Part shown: positions 1 to 9,071 of the stretch, in pieces
Layout: each line of letters begins with the position of its first letter
Position numbering within the stretch: the first letter of the stretch is position 1
NCBI RefSeq assembly: GCF_043557345.1
Contig: NZ_JBIFFV010000011.1
Location: forward strand, 62,001-126,000
DNA: 64,000 nucleotides
Source: Sulfitobacter sp043557345
Lineage (GTDB): Bacteria > Pseudomonadota > Alphaproteobacteria > Rhodobacterales > Rhodobacteraceae
Direction: 5' to 3'
Position numbers and translations under genes: made by a program
The notes under the pieces: generated by a model
What the model was told of the DNA's origin: nothing
Databases searched by the model: none
What the model saw: only the letters and a program-made list of their open reading frames with translations

Positions 1-2
1 TC

Positions 3-128
3 CCCGCATTGGCCAGGGAGATGCGACAGGGGAGCACACTCACCGAGGCCGGTGCCTTTGTCTTGAGCTCGACCGGACAAATCCTTTCGGCACCATTGCG
101 GGTCGTTGACGCGGCCTTGGGACAATAG
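3..128 (+). CDS. C-terminal end of an unidentified protein (partial)
   Basis: An open frame enters from the left edge and ends with TAG at 126-128. It gives about 41 residues (ALAREMRQGSTLTEAG... ending RVVDAALGQ). The next gene starts at an ATG one base after this stop, which is the spacing of translationally coupled genes and argues that the frame is real. Nothing in the fragment identifies a family. Confidence 0.45.
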   Translation, partial: PALAREMRQGSTLTEAGAFVLSSTGQILSAPLRVVDAALGQ

Positions 129-129
129 A

Positions 130-1092
130 ATGCAGCGCAAGTTCGGAGCAGTGCTTTTCGGCGTCGCACTGATGTTGTTTCTGGCCTGGACCCTTGCAGC
201 GTTCTCGTTTCAGTTCGAACGTTTTACCGTGATCGCCTGCACGGGCGCCGTGGTTTTCGCCGGCATGCTTGTCTTTCTTGCCAGCCGTAACTTACGGCAC
301 GGCTGGATGGCACTCATCCTCTGCCTCGCTACTGCGACGCTCTGGTGGTCCAGCATCACCCCGCAGCAGGATCTGACCTGGGCGCCGGAGACTGCCCGAG
401 GCGTGATGGCGGAGTTCCAGGGCGATACCGTCATCGTGCATAACATCCGGGATTTCATCTGGGAGAACGAAAATACTGCCGCGGAGCAGTGGAAGTCCGA
501 AACCTACTCTCTGAACGCGATAACCTCCGTCGATCTTCTGACATCGGTCTGGTCAAGTCCGGCAATCGCCCATGTGCTGATAAGCTTCGGATTTTCCGAT
601 GGCCGGCATCTTGCCTTTTCAGCCGAGATCCGTCGGGAGGCTGACGAGGAGTTTTCCTCAGTCGGTGGGTTCTTCAAGACGTTCGAGTTGGTCCTGATCG
701 CAGCGGAAGAACGTGATATCGTGAAGCTGCGCACGAACTTCCGCAGCGAGGACGTTTCCCTGTTCCCGTTGCGCCTGACACCCGAACAGGCAAGGCTTCT
801 GCTGGTGACGTATCTGGAACGAGGCAACCAGCTTGCCGCCGAACCGGAGTTCTACAACACCATCACGGCAAACTGCACGACCGTTATCTTTCGTCTGGCC
901 CGGCTGGTCGATCCAGGTCTTCCTTTCGACTGGAGGGTTCTGGCATCAGGGTATCTCCCGGCCTATCTGTTCGATCTTGGTGCCATCGACACGACGAAGC
1001 CTCTCGACGAGACCCTCGAAGATGCACGGATTACATCCCGGGCAGTTCTACTGAGTCCGTCCGACAACTATTCCATCGGCATTCGGAGATAA
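130..1092 (+). CDS. DUF4105 (Lnb N-terminal-like) membrane protein
   Basis: A protein of about 320 residues starting at ATG 130; an in-frame TTG lies 24 bases upstream. Three hydrophobic helices fill residues 1-80, and the rest looks periplasmic. The C-terminal half carries the DUF4105 signature around NTITANCTT, where a conserved Asn-Cys stands in a hydrophobic setting, followed by PFDWRVLASGYLP and a conserved 'YLFDLGAID' stretch. The biochemical role of DUF4105 proteins is not settled; they are usually placed in the periplasm with N-terminal membrane anchors. It follows the preceding partial frame by one base and may be its operon partner. It ends 90 bases before an IS66 element. Confidence 0.75.
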   Translation: MQRKFGAVLFGVALMLFLAWTLAAFSFQFERFTVIACTGAVVFAGMLVFLASRNLRHGWMALILCLATATLWWSSITPQQDLTWAPETARGVMAEFQGDTVIVHNIRDFIWENENTAAEQWKSETYSLNAITSVDLLTSVWSSPAIAHVLISFGFSDGRHLAFSAEIRREADEEFSSVGGFFKTFELVLIAAEERDIVKLRTNFRSEDVSLFPLRLTPEQARLLLVTYLERGNQLAAEPEFYNTITANCTTVIFRLARLVDPGLPFDWRVLASGYLPAYLFDLGAIDTTKPLDETLEDARITSRAVLLSPSDNYSIGIRR

Positions 1093-1211
1093 GCAGGCTC
1101 AGGCCCTCGGTCACGGGTGGTCCCGATCCAGCTTTTTCGGCCAAACCATTGCTCACCCAGACAACGTTGCGCCATCAGCATGGTAAGCGTTCTCAGGAGG
1201 GCACTGTCGGG

Positions 1212-2771
1212 TCAGCTTGACGTCTTGAAGTTCCACGGGAGCAGATCGTCGATGCCGCTTTGTGGGTGACCATTGGCGATCGCTGTGAGGGTTGCCTTGA
1301 GATAGGCGAAGGGCTCGATGCCGTTGATCTTGCAGGTCTCGATCAGTGAGGCGATGCGGCCCCAGGCGATACCACCCTCGTCATGCCCAGCGAAGAGGGC
1401 GTTTTTCCGATTGAGGGTGATGGGGCGGATCAGGTTTTCGACGCGGTTGTTGTCGATCTCGACGCGCCCATCGGCCAAGAAGGTCTGCAGTCCGTCCCAG
1501 TGATTGTGGATGTAAGTCAGCTTTTCACCCAGCCGGGATTTGGTGGAGATCTTGCGGCGCTCAGCCTCCAGCCATTCACCGAATGCTGCGACCAGCGGGG
1601 CACTGCGGGCCTGACGGGCAGACAATCGCTGGCCGGAGGAGATGCCACGAATGTCAGCTTCGACGGTATAGATTTCGGCGATGCGGCGCAGGCCTTCGGC
1701 GGCGATCTCTGAGCCATCTCGGTCAAAGACTTCCTTCAGCTTGCGGCGCGCATGCGCCCAGCAATGGGCCACCCGAATGGGGGCACCGCCCTTGCGCGTG
1801 GGTTTGGTCAGCCGATTATAGCCCTGATAGCCGTCGATCTGCAGGATGCCGTCGAAGCCTGTCAGGAAGGTTTCGGCATTCGCGCCCGCCCGACCGGGGG
1901 CATAGAAGTAAACCACACCGGGCGGATCTTCACCGCCCCATGGTCGGTCATCGCGGGCCAGTGCCCAGAGATAGCCAGTTTTGGTTTTACCGCGCCCCGG
2001 ATCCAGCACCGGGGCCGTGGTTTCGTCCATGAACAGTTTCTCGGATCGTTTCAGGTGTTCGGCCAGCCGGTCGACGACGGGCTTGAGGTGGAAGGCCGCC
2101 TTGCCGACCCAGTCCGCCAGCACAGCGCGGTGCAGATCAAGACCCGCACGCGCCAGGATCTGGCTTTGGCGGTATAATGGCAGATGATCCGCATACTTGC
2201 TGACCAGCACATGGGCGATGGTGGCCTCGGTCGGCAGGGCACCTATGATCAGATGCGATGGTGCGGGAGCCTGGGTCACGCCGTCGGTGCAGGTCCGGCA
2301 GGCGTATTTCGGGCGGACGGTGACAATGACGCGCAACTGAGCCGGCACGATGTCCAGCCGCTCACTGCGGTCTTCCCCGATCTTGTGCATAACGCCGCAG
2401 CCGCAAGGGCAGCTCAGGCTGTCAGGTTCGATGACTTCTTCGATGCGCGGCAGTGCGGCCGGTAGATTGCCGATGGTGCGCTTTGGCGCAGATTTGGTTG
2501 TCGTCTTGTCACCTGTCTGAGCGGCCAGTTGGTCCTTCTGCACCTCGACCTCAGCCAGGGCGATGGACAGATCCTCGAACGCCAGCTGCCGCTCATCCTC
2601 GGTCAGCTTTTCCGACCGTTTGCCATGTAGGGCATGGTTCAGCTCCGCAATCAGGTGCTCTTGCCGTTGGGTGATTTCCGTAAGCGCCGCTACCTTTTCC
2701 ATCAACGCCAAAACCGCCGCACGCTGCGCAGCAGGGATGGTGGATAGGTCAATGGCGGGTGTCGTGATCAT
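1212..2771 (-). CDS. tnpC: IS66 family transposase TnpC
   Basis: Transposase of about 519 residues, the usual IS66 TnpC size. The N-terminal leucine-rich coiled coil (AAVLALMEKVAALTEI...) is followed by the CxC...C zinc-ribbon-like segment (SCPCGCGVMH) and CRTC, then the catalytic core with FMDETTAPVLDPG, QIDGYQGYNRL and the EIDNNRVENLIRP Glu motif, and the C-terminal IDDLLPWNF extension. I chose ATG 2771, which opens ahead of the coiled coil; a longer frame runs to 2810. It is intact and complete, unlike its paralogue at 5798. tnpB lies 15-55 bases upstream. Confidence 0.9.
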   Translation of the reverse strand: MITTPAIDLSTIPAAQRAAVLALMEKVAALTEITQRQEHLIAELNHALHGKRSEKLTEDERQLAFEDLSIALAEVEVQKDQLAAQTGDKTTTKSAPKRTIGNLPAALPRIEEVIEPDSLSCPCGCGVMHKIGEDRSERLDIVPAQLRVIVTVRPKYACRTCTDGVTQAPAPSHLIIGALPTEATIAHVLVSKYADHLPLYRQSQILARAGLDLHRAVLADWVGKAAFHLKPVVDRLAEHLKRSEKLFMDETTAPVLDPGRGKTKTGYLWALARDDRPWGGEDPPGVVYFYAPGRAGANAETFLTGFDGILQIDGYQGYNRLTKPTRKGGAPIRVAHCWAHARRKLKEVFDRDGSEIAAEGLRRIAEIYTVEADIRGISSGQRLSARQARSAPLVAAFGEWLEAERRKISTKSRLGEKLTYIHNHWDGLQTFLADGRVEIDNNRVENLIRPITLNRKNALFAGHDEGGIAWGRIASLIETCKINGIEPFAYLKATLTAIANGHPQSGIDDLLPWNFKTSS

Positions 2772-2825
2772 GCCATCAGGATACGATAAAACCCCATTAA
2801 AAACACACAAAAGACAGCGGTTGAT

Positions 2826-3179
2826 TCACTCTGCCGCAGCAGGTGGGCGCATCTCCAGAGCCTTGACCTTGCGCCAGTCCAGACCGGCAAACAGGGCCTC
2901 GAACTGGGCGTGGTTCAGCGCCATCATCCCGTCCTTGATCGCCGGCCAGGTGAAGGTCGCTTCTTCCAGCCGCTTATAAGCCATCACCAATCCGGTGCCG
3001 TCCCAATACAAAAGCTTCAGCCGATCCGCCCGGCGCGAGCGGAACACAAAAACCGTGCCGGTGAACGGATCCTTGCGCAGCACCGACGACACGATCGACG
3101 CCAGACCATCATGACCTTTCCTGAAGTCCACAGGCTGCGTCGAGACCAGAACCCGCACACGGTTTGATGGGAACATCAT
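2826..3179 (-). CDS. tnpB: IS66 family accessory protein TnpB
   Basis: 117 residues, the family's normal length. It has the signature VDFRKGHDGLA, FRSRRADRLKLLYWDGTG and FTWPAIKDGMMALNHAQFEALFAGLDW. TnpB is needed for IS66 transposition, but its mechanism is unclear. The start overlaps the end of tnpA by four bases (ATGA), so translation is coupled. Nearly identical in layout to the interrupted tnpB of copy 2. Confidence 0.92.
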   Translation of the reverse strand: MMFPSNRVRVLVSTQPVDFRKGHDGLASIVSSVLRKDPFTGTVFVFRSRRADRLKLLYWDGTGLVMAYKRLEEATFTWPAIKDGMMALNHAQFEALFAGLDWRKVKALEMRPPAAAE

Positions 3180-3667
3180 GGCTGACCCTCGATTGCCCGC
3201 ACGATCTCGGCAACCCGGGACGAACTGGTCGTGCCATCGAGCCGGACTGTCACACGACCAATCCCAATCTCGATGGAGGTATGGGATGACTCGTCAGGCT
3301 TCGCGGACCGCCCCGCAACGGCCGACATATGCGCACCGCCGCCACCATCCGAGACTACGAGTGGCGCAAAACTAAAGGCGTCGTCATCGCCCGCAGGTAA
3401 AACCAACCGGCCATCGCGTGCTTGACTCCGCCATTCCGATAAATGGTTCGCCCGAAGCCCATACCGCGCCGCAACTGCATTCACGCTCACGCCCGGCTGC
3501 AAACTCTCAGCCACGATCCGTGCTTTGACCTCATTGGGCCACCGCTTCTGGCCATTGGCCCGTATCTCCGTAAGCGATGTGCCGCCCCCACCTTCCTTGT
3601 GAACCTCTGATCTGAGATTCAGCCCTGACGGATGGATTATCAGGGAGTTTCTCCATGGAGCGCTCAA
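3176..3667 (-). CDS. tnpA: IS66 family TnpA, N-terminus replaced
   Basis: From RWPNEVKARIVAESL onward this is a normal IS66 TnpA: helix-turn-helix with NAVAARYGLRANHLSEWR, then a variable linker and the C-terminal TVRLDGTTSSSRVAEIVRAIEG. The residues ahead of TEIRANGQ come from the left end of the second IS66 element, because the GTAAGCG terminus of that element lies at 3570-3576. The open frame therefore reads through a junction and starts in foreign sequence. Function is doubtful. Confidence 0.7.
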   Translation of the reverse strand: MSAPWRNSLIIHPSGLNLRSEVHKEGGGGTSLTEIRANGQKRWPNEVKARIVAESLQPGVSVNAVAARYGLRANHLSEWRSQARDGRLVLPAGDDDAFSFAPLVVSDGGGGAHMSAVAGRSAKPDESSHTSIEIGIGRVTVRLDGTTSSSRVAEIVRAIEGQP

Positions 3668-4050
3668 CGGAGTTTCTCAGTAACATTGATTTGGTTGTGG
3701 GCCCGCGTGGTCACCGCCGGTGGCCGGATGCGGTGAAGGCGCAAATTGTGGCCGAGACGCTGGTGGAGGGTGCCTCGGTGGACGCAGTTGCGCGGCGGTA
3801 TGACATGCGGGCCAATCATTTGTCGGAATGGCGGCGCATGGCCCGGGAGGGCAAGCTGGTTCTGCCTGCTTTGGCTGAAGAACCGAGCTTTGCAGCGCTG
3901 ATTGTGCGCGAGGATGTCGATGTGGCACCTGAACCTGCGCAGCTGTCGCCGTTGGATCTGATATGTGGTGCTGTCACCGTGCGATTGGATGCAAGAACAT
4001 CAGCGGCGCGCATTGCCGAGATTGCTCGCGCCTTGAATGCGCCCTCATGA
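3655..4050 (+). CDS. tnpA: IS66 family TnpA
   Basis: 131 residues with helix-turn-helix RWPDAVKAQIVAETL...VDAVARRYDMRANHLSEWRR and the usual C-terminal ICGAVTVRLDARTSAARIAEIARAL. Full length for the family. Its stop overlaps the ATG of tnpB at 4047 (ATGA), as in copy 1. It is about half identical by eye to TnpA of copy 1, so the two elements are distinct IS66 members, not recent duplicates. Confidence 0.88.
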   Translation: MERSTEFLSNIDLVVGPRGHRRWPDAVKAQIVAETLVEGASVDAVARRYDMRANHLSEWRRMAREGKLVLPALAEEPSFAALIVREDVDVAPEPAQLSPLDLICGAVTVRLDARTSAARIAEIARALNAPS

Positions 4051-4075
4051 TGTTCCCTTCAAACCGGGTGCGGAT

Positions 4076-5410
4076 GAGAGTGTCCGATCTTCTGTGTATG
4101 AGTAATTTGGCCCATGCTTCCAAACTGAAGGAGCATGACAACGATGACGATTTCCAAGGAAGTTTTAGACGAGCTGCTGAACGGCGTTAAGAACGCGGAT
4201 GATTTGTTGGGGGATCAGGGCTTGATGAAAGAGCTCAAGGTCCGCCTAATGGAACGAATGCTCGGCGCAGAATTGACCGAACATCTCGGCTATGAGCCGG
4301 ACACTCAGCCGACAAATCAGCAGAGTAACCGTCGCAATGGCACGTCGCGCAAGACGTTGAAGGGCAATGATGGGGCGCTGCCGATTGATGTCCCGCGCGA
4401 CCGTGAGGGCAGCTTTGAACCGGAACTGATAAAGAAGGGCCAGACCCGGATCGACGGCATGGACGACAAGATCATTGGCCTCTATGCAGCCGGATTATCG
4501 ACCCGCGATATCCGCGCCCACCTCGAAGAGGTCTATGGTCTGAAGGTTTCGGCCGACCTTATCAGCCGTGTCACGGATGCGGTTTTGGAAGAAGTGTCGG
4601 ATTGGCAGAACCGCGCTCTGGAACCGATGTATCCGATTGTTTTCCTTGATGCCCTACGCGTTAAAATCCGCGACGCGGAAAGCCGTCAGGTCAAGAACAA
4701 GGCTGTCTACGTGGCCCTGGGCGTCACTCCTGAGGGCGAACGTGAGGTTCTGGGGCTATGGGTTGCCAATAATGAAGGTGCAAAATTCTGGCTCTCGGTG
4801 ATGAACAATTTGCGCAACCGGGGCGTCGAAGACATCCTCATCGCCGTCGTGGACGGCCTCAAGGGCTTCCCTGATGCGATCAACGCGGCATTCCCGGACA
4901 CCACAGTGCAAACCTGCATCGTGCACCTTGTGCGCCATTCCCTGAACTTTTGCGGTTGGAAAGACCGCAAAAATGTCGCCAAAGATCTGAGGCGGATCTA
5001 TCAGGCCACCGATGACGTCGAGGCCGAGAAGGCACTGGCTGATTTCGAGGCTGAATGGGGCACGAAATACCCCTCAATCGCCCCAAGCTGGCGGCGCGCA
5101 TGGCAGGAGGTCATACCGTTCTTCGCCTTCCCGCCAGCGGTGCGCAAAATCATCTACACTACCAACGCCATCGAAAGCCTGAACCGCGTCATCCGGAAAA
5201 CCACCAAAACACGCGGTAGCTTTCCGACAGATGACGCCGCGACAAAGCTAATCTACCTGGCGATCCGCAGCTTCGAGAAGACTGGCAGGGCCGTCAGAGA
5301 ATGGGTTGCTGCACGGAACCAGTTCGCTATCCTATACCCAGAACGGTTCAACATATGACCCGTTTCAACTGCATGGGCTGAGCCTCATACACAGAGTTTC
5401 GGATACTCCC
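4076..5410 (+). mobile_element. IS256-family insertion sequence, intact
   Basis: A 1335-bp element with imperfect inverted repeats of about 27 bp at 4076-4102 and 5384-5410; the inner 11 bases CTGTGTATGAG match exactly and the outer part has a few mismatches. It is flanked by perfect 8-bp direct repeats GTGCGGAT at 4068-4075 and 5411-5418, the duplication size expected for IS256. It carries one intact transposase gene. All features needed for activity are visible. Confidence 0.93.
4135..5358 (+). CDS. IS256 family transposase
   Basis: 407 residues, the normal length for the mutator-type IS256 transposases. It has the N-terminal QGLMKELKVRLMERMLGAELTEHLGYE helix region, PRDREGSFEPELIKKGQ, the conserved 'IIGLYAAGLSTRDI', the catalytic Asp in FLDALRVKI, the second Asp in VVDGLKGF, the C/H motif VQTCIVHLVRHS and the catalytic Glu in TTNAIESLNRVIRK. 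The start is ATG 4135, 33 bases inside the left inverted repeat. No disruption is visible. Confidence 0.95.
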   Translation: MTTMTISKEVLDELLNGVKNADDLLGDQGLMKELKVRLMERMLGAELTEHLGYEPDTQPTNQQSNRRNGTSRKTLKGNDGALPIDVPRDREGSFEPELIKKGQTRIDGMDDKIIGLYAAGLSTRDIRAHLEEVYGLKVSADLISRVTDAVLEEVSDWQNRALEPMYPIVFLDALRVKIRDAESRQVKNKAVYVALGVTPEGEREVLGLWVANNEGAKFWLSVMNNLRNRGVEDILIAVVDGLKGFPDAINAAFPDTTVQTCIVHLVRHSLNFCGWKDRKNVAKDLRRIYQATDDVEAEKALADFEAEWGTKYPSIAPSWRRAWQEVIPFFAFPPAVRKIIYTTNAIESLNRVIRKTTKTRGSFPTDDAATKLIYLAIRSFEKTGRAVREWVAARNQFAILYPERFNI

Positions 5411-5797
5411 GTGCGGATCGTTGTGGCGACCAAGCCGGTAGACTTCCGCAAAGGTCATGACGGTCTGGCAGCGCTTGTCAAAAACGAGTTACGCAAAGAC
5501 CCCTTTACGGGGACCGTATTTGTGTTCCGCTCGAAACGGGCAGATCGGCTGAAGCTGTTGTATTGGGACGGCACCGGGCTGGTCATGGCTTACAAGAGGC
5601 TGGAGGAGCATATCTTCACCTGGCCTGCCATCAAAGATGGCTTGATGGCGCTGAACCACGCCCAGTTTGAAGCGCTATTCTCAGGATTGGACTGGCGGAA
5701 AGTAAGGGCTTTGTCCGCGCGTCCGCCGACTGCGGCAGAATGAATCAGGCCGTCTTTTGCAGGGGTATTAAGGTGCAGGAAATGGTAGTCATTCCCC

Positions 5798-7306
5798 ATG
5801 TCAAAACCTGCCGATCTCCCTAATGATATTGAGGCCCTGAAGGCGCTGCTTGCCGCCTCAGAGGACCGCAATCTGCGCAAGCAGGATCGTATCGATCAGT
5901 TGGAGAAACTGGTTGCTGACTTCAAGCGTGCGCTGTTTGGCGCACGCTCTGAGAAGGCCGATCCCGAGCAGTTTGAGCTGGCGCTGGAAGACATCGAAAC
6001 GGCGATGGCGGCGGTCCACGCTGAAGATGACGCGGTGGATCCACCTGCATCGCGCCCGACAAAACCGCGCAATACCAACCGTGGCTCATTCCCCAAACAT
6101 TTACTGCGTATTGAAGAAGTGATTACGCCCGATAGCATGACCTGCGGCTGCGGTGCTGAACGCCATATGATTGGTGAGGATACGTCTGAACGATTGGACA
6201 TCATCCCCGCCCAGTTCCGTGTGATCGTTACCCGCCGCCCAAAGTATGCATGTCGGTCCTGCACCAATGGGGTTGTTCAGGCACCCGCACCCGCCCGGCT
6301 TATCCCTGGTGGTATGCCGACAGAGGCAACGGTGGCGCATGTTCTTGTCAGCAAATACGCGGATCACTTGCCGTTGTATCGCCAAGCACAGATTTACAGC
6401 CGCCAAGGCATCGATCTGGATCGCTCCACCCTTGCAGGATGGGTCGGCAAGGCAGCCTATGAACTCCGTCCTGTCTTCGATGCGTTAATGGCTGATCTGA
6501 AAAGCTCAACCAAATTGTTCATGGATGAAACAAGAGCACCAGTGCTTGATCCTGGCAAACGTAAAACCAAAACTGGTTACTTCTGGGCACTGGCCCGCGA
6601 TGACAGGGCTTGGTGTGGAGCGGCTCCACCGGGCGTTGCCTTTACATATGCGCCCGGGCGTTCCGGCCAATATGCAGATGGCATTTTGAAAGGCTTCTCT
6701 GGCATCCTCCAAGTGGACGGATATGCCGGGTATAACCGCTTACTCAAACGCGCCGATGACAATGTCGTCTTGGCCTACTGCTGGGCCCACGCACGTCGCA
6801 AACTGTACGAAGTTGCACAATCTGGCACTGCCCCCATCGCCGAAGACGGGCTGAAACAGATCGCTGCGCTCTACCTGATCGAAAAGGATATCCGGGGTCT
6901 GGCACCCGAGGTGCGATTGGCAGCACGGCAAGACCAATCGGCACCGTTGATCGTCGCGTTTGAGGAGTGGCTCACGACCAACCGCGCGCGGCTGTCTGCT
7001 AAAGCCCCTTTGGGTGAAGCGCTCAAATACATCGCAAAATACTGGGACGGGCTGTGCCTGTTTTTGACCGACGGCCGCATCGAAATGGACAGCAACGCAG
7101 TGGAACGCACGATCCGTCCCATAGCTCTGAACCGCAAAAACGCACTCTTCGCTGGCCACGACGACGGTGCCACAAACTGGGGCGTCATCGCTTCCTTGAT
7201 CGAGACCTGCAAATTGAACAGTGTCGATCCGCATGCCTATCTGACAGATACGGTCACTGCCATCGTCGCAGGCCACAAACAAAGCCAGATGTCGCGTAGC
7301 CCTTAA
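5798..7306 (+). CDS. tnpC: IS66 family transposase TnpC, C-terminus replaced
   Basis: 502 residues starting at ATG 5798. It has the coiled coil, CGCGAERHMIGEDTSERLDI, CRSCTNG, FMDETRAPVLDPG, LQVDGYAGYNRLL and EMDSNAVERTIRP as in other TnpC proteins. After AGHKQSQ the family normally ends with an IDDLLPW-like motif. Here the codons from 7290 on belong to the left end of the Tni transposon and give MSRSP and a stop. The loss is only about ten residues, so activity cannot be judged from sequence. Confidence 0.85.
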   Translation: MSKPADLPNDIEALKALLAASEDRNLRKQDRIDQLEKLVADFKRALFGARSEKADPEQFELALEDIETAMAAVHAEDDAVDPPASRPTKPRNTNRGSFPKHLLRIEEVITPDSMTCGCGAERHMIGEDTSERLDIIPAQFRVIVTRRPKYACRSCTNGVVQAPAPARLIPGGMPTEATVAHVLVSKYADHLPLYRQAQIYSRQGIDLDRSTLAGWVGKAAYELRPVFDALMADLKSSTKLFMDETRAPVLDPGKRKTKTGYFWALARDDRAWCGAAPPGVAFTYAPGRSGQYADGILKGFSGILQVDGYAGYNRLLKRADDNVVLAYCWAHARRKLYEVAQSGTAPIAEDGLKQIAALYLIEKDIRGLAPEVRLAARQDQSAPLIVAFEEWLTTNRARLSAKAPLGEALKYIAKYWDGLCLFLTDGRIEMDSNAVERTIRPIALNRKNALFAGHDDGATNWGVIASLIETCKLNSVDPHAYLTDTVTAIVAGHKQSQMSRSP

Positions 7307-7404
7307 TTGTGAGATGGGAAATCCAACGAAATCAACGGCTGAGCTTTGCCCTTAAATATGAGATTTTGCCTTTAATTCTGATATTTTTGCCCTTAAACCT
7401 GAGA
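7299..7404 (+). repeat. Left array of transposase-binding repeats
   Basis: Four 16-bp direct repeats: GCCCTTAATTGTGAGA at 7299-7314, GCCCTTAAATATGAGA at 7348-7363, GCCTTTAATTCTGATA at 7368-7383 and GCCCTTAAACCTGAGA at 7389-7404. Spacings are 49, 20 and 21 bases, so the inner three lie on the same helix face. Arrays like this bind TniA/TnsB-type transposases. The last repeat ends 31 bases before the tniA ATG, so transposase binding may also repress tniA. Confidence 0.85.
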
Positions 7405-7435
7405 CAGGGTTCACAGACATTTGCGGCAAATATCG

Positions 7436-9070
7436 ATGAATGATGATGGCGAAGACTCCGTTGCCGTTGGTGCTGAAGAGGCGCGCAGGGCCGCGGTGCT
7501 GCGCCCTCTTGTTCAGGCATATCTCAATGGGACTGGCAGCCTGGAACGTGGCATCAATGACGCCGTTTGGGAGCTTGGTGTCAGCAGGGCGACGGTCTGG
7601 CGTTGGATAAAACGGTTGGCGGAAGAGGGTGGGCGCACCAGCGCTCTGGCTCCGCGGAAACGGGGCCGCCCGACCGGGACGATGTTAATATCCAGCAAAG
7701 TCGAAGCGGTAATCGAGGAGCACCTTCGCCGCTATTTCTTGCGCCGGGAGCGTTCGAGCTTGTCGCGCGTCGTGACAGAAATCCGCAGCGCTTGCTGGCA
7801 GGAGGGCTTGCAACCGCCGACACGGCGAACGGTTCAGCGTCGTCTGGATGCGATGGATGCCCGCGAAGTTGCGAAGGCACGAGAGGGCGCAAAGGCGGCC
7901 CGCCAGAAATTTGCGCCGGTCACAGGTGAGAACAAGGCCAGTATGCCACTGGAGATCGTCCAAATTGATCATACACCGGCGGACATCATTCTTGTCGACG
8001 GCTTTGAACGCAAACCAATTGGGCGGCCTTGGGTCACGCTGGCGATCGACGTCGCAACGCGGATGGTGACCGGATATTACACCTCTCTCGAGGCACCTTC
8101 GCGTCTGTCAGTGGCGCTTTGCCTGACACAGGCGGTGGCCCTCAAGGAGGAACTTCTTGCGGAATTGGCGTGCGATGTTCCTTGGCCGGCACAGGGCAAA
8201 CCGCACAGCATCCACGTCGATAACGGTCGCGATTTCCGGTCGCGCGCCTTTCGGTCGGCCTGTGCGGATTGGGGGATCGATCTGGTCTATCGACCGCCAG
8301 CAAGTCCTCACTTCGGTGGTCACATCGAACGGTTGATCGGCACCATGATGGGGGCCGTTCACCTGTTGCCGGGAACAACGCAATCCTCGATCGCGGCAAA
8401 GGGCGACTATGACGCCGAAAGCAAGGCCACGATGACGTTGAGCGAATTCGATCGCTGGTTTGCTCTGGAAATCTGCCGTTACAACAACAGCATTCATTCA
8501 AGTCTTGGCTGCACGCCCGTTGCCAAATGGGAGGCGCTCTCAGAGCAAATGACAGGCGACATCCCCTTCGAGATGGAAGCCTTTCAGGTGAGCTTCCTGC
8601 CGAGTGAACTGCGCAAGATCAGGCGTGACGGCATCCATCTGTTCCAGATAAGGTACTGGTCCGATGCCCTTGCAGGCCACATTGGGCGCGGGGATGGAAA
8701 GGTGGTCGTTCGCTACGATCCTCGCGATATCTCAATGATCTGGGTCGAACTGGACGATGGCCGGTATGTTGAGGCGCGGTACAGAAACCTGGAAATTCCG
8801 CCCGTCTCGCTCTGGGAATATCGCGAAGCGATGAGGAAGGCCCGTGCCCTTGGCAAGTCCGGGTCTAATGAGCTGGTGCTGGCTGAGCTGATCCGACAGC
8901 AACGCCAGATCGAAGCTGAAAGCCGGGGCCTGACGAAGGCCGAACGCAGAACCCGTGAAAGAAAAGGGACATTGAAGGGCACGAACTCGGCCGTCTCGAC
9001 AACCGAAGGGCTGCGCCCGATCGATACGGGTGATACATCGCGCCCATTGTTCAAGGTGGAGAGATGGTGA
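7436..9070 (+). CDS. tniA: TniA-like DDE transposase
   Basis: About 544 residues from ATG 7436; a TTG lies 15 bases upstream. N-terminal helix-turn-helix (WELGVSRATVWRWIKRLAEEGG), then the Mu/Tn7-type integrase core: first Asp in VQIDHTPADIILVD (about residue 178), second Asp in HVDNGRDFRS (about 260) and Glu in GGHIERLIGTM (about 297), a D-D-35-E arrangement. The C-terminal beta-barrel domain (DISMIWVELDDGRYVEARYRNLEIP) is the Mu transposase C domain. The size agrees with TniA of Tn5053/Tn402. It would cut the ends and join them to target DNA. tniB follows after one base. Confidence 0.92.
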   Translation: MNDDGEDSVAVGAEEARRAAVLRPLVQAYLNGTGSLERGINDAVWELGVSRATVWRWIKRLAEEGGRTSALAPRKRGRPTGTMLISSKVEAVIEEHLRRYFLRRERSSLSRVVTEIRSACWQEGLQPPTRRTVQRRLDAMDAREVAKAREGAKAARQKFAPVTGENKASMPLEIVQIDHTPADIILVDGFERKPIGRPWVTLAIDVATRMVTGYYTSLEAPSRLSVALCLTQAVALKEELLAELACDVPWPAQGKPHSIHVDNGRDFRSRAFRSACADWGIDLVYRPPASPHFGGHIERLIGTMMGAVHLLPGTTQSSIAAKGDYDAESKATMTLSEFDRWFALEICRYNNSIHSSLGCTPVAKWEALSEQMTGDIPFEMEAFQVSFLPSELRKIRRDGIHLFQIRYWSDALAGHIGRGDGKVVVRYDPRDISMIWVELDDGRYVEARYRNLEIPPVSLWEYREAMRKARALGKSGSNELVLAELIRQQRQIEAESRGLTKAERRTRERKGTLKGTNSAVSTTEGLRPIDTGDTSRPLFKVERW

Positions 9071-9071
9071 A

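Larger units (their letters stand above)
1183..3569 (-). mobile_element. IS66-family element, 5' end cut (copy 1)
   Basis: Holds the standard IS66 trio tnpA-tnpB-tnpC on the minus strand. The outer end at 1183 begins GTAAGCG, the usual IS66 terminus, 29 bases beyond tnpC. The tnpA-side terminus is missing: at 3570 another GTAAGCG end begins, belonging to the second IS66 copy, and tnpA of this copy is cut near its N-terminus. The simplest reading is that copy 2 inserted into, or recombined with, copy 1. Confidence 0.8.
4047..5743 (+). pseudogene. tnpB: IS66 tnpB interrupted by IS256
   Basis: Codons 1-10 (MMFPSNRVR and part of the next codon) lie at 4047-4075. The rest resumes at 5419 and ends at 5743 with ALFSGLDWRKVRALSARPPTAAE. 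Removing the IS256 element and one copy of the 8-bp duplication restores an unbroken frame, MMFPSNRVRIVVATKPVDF, matching TnpB of copy 1. So the break is one simple insertion and the gene was intact before it. A spurious open frame from 5306 covers the 3' part. Confidence 0.9.
3570..7289 (+). mobile_element. IS66-family element interrupted by IS256 and cut at its 3' end (copy 2)
   Basis: The left end GTAAGCG lies at 3570-3576. tnpA (3655-4050), tnpB (broken) and tnpC (5798-) lie on the plus strand. An IS256 element occupies 4076-5410 inside tnpB. The right end is absent: tnpC runs into the left end of a Tni-type transposon at 7290 and loses its last conserved residues. Without IS256 the remnant is about 2.4 kb, almost a full element. 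Confidence 0.8.

Noticed and set aside
2453..3167. Several plus-strand open frames opposite the first IS66 element
   Set aside because: They overlap the recognisable tnpC and tnpB on the other strand and have no family features; they are shadows of high-GC coding DNA.
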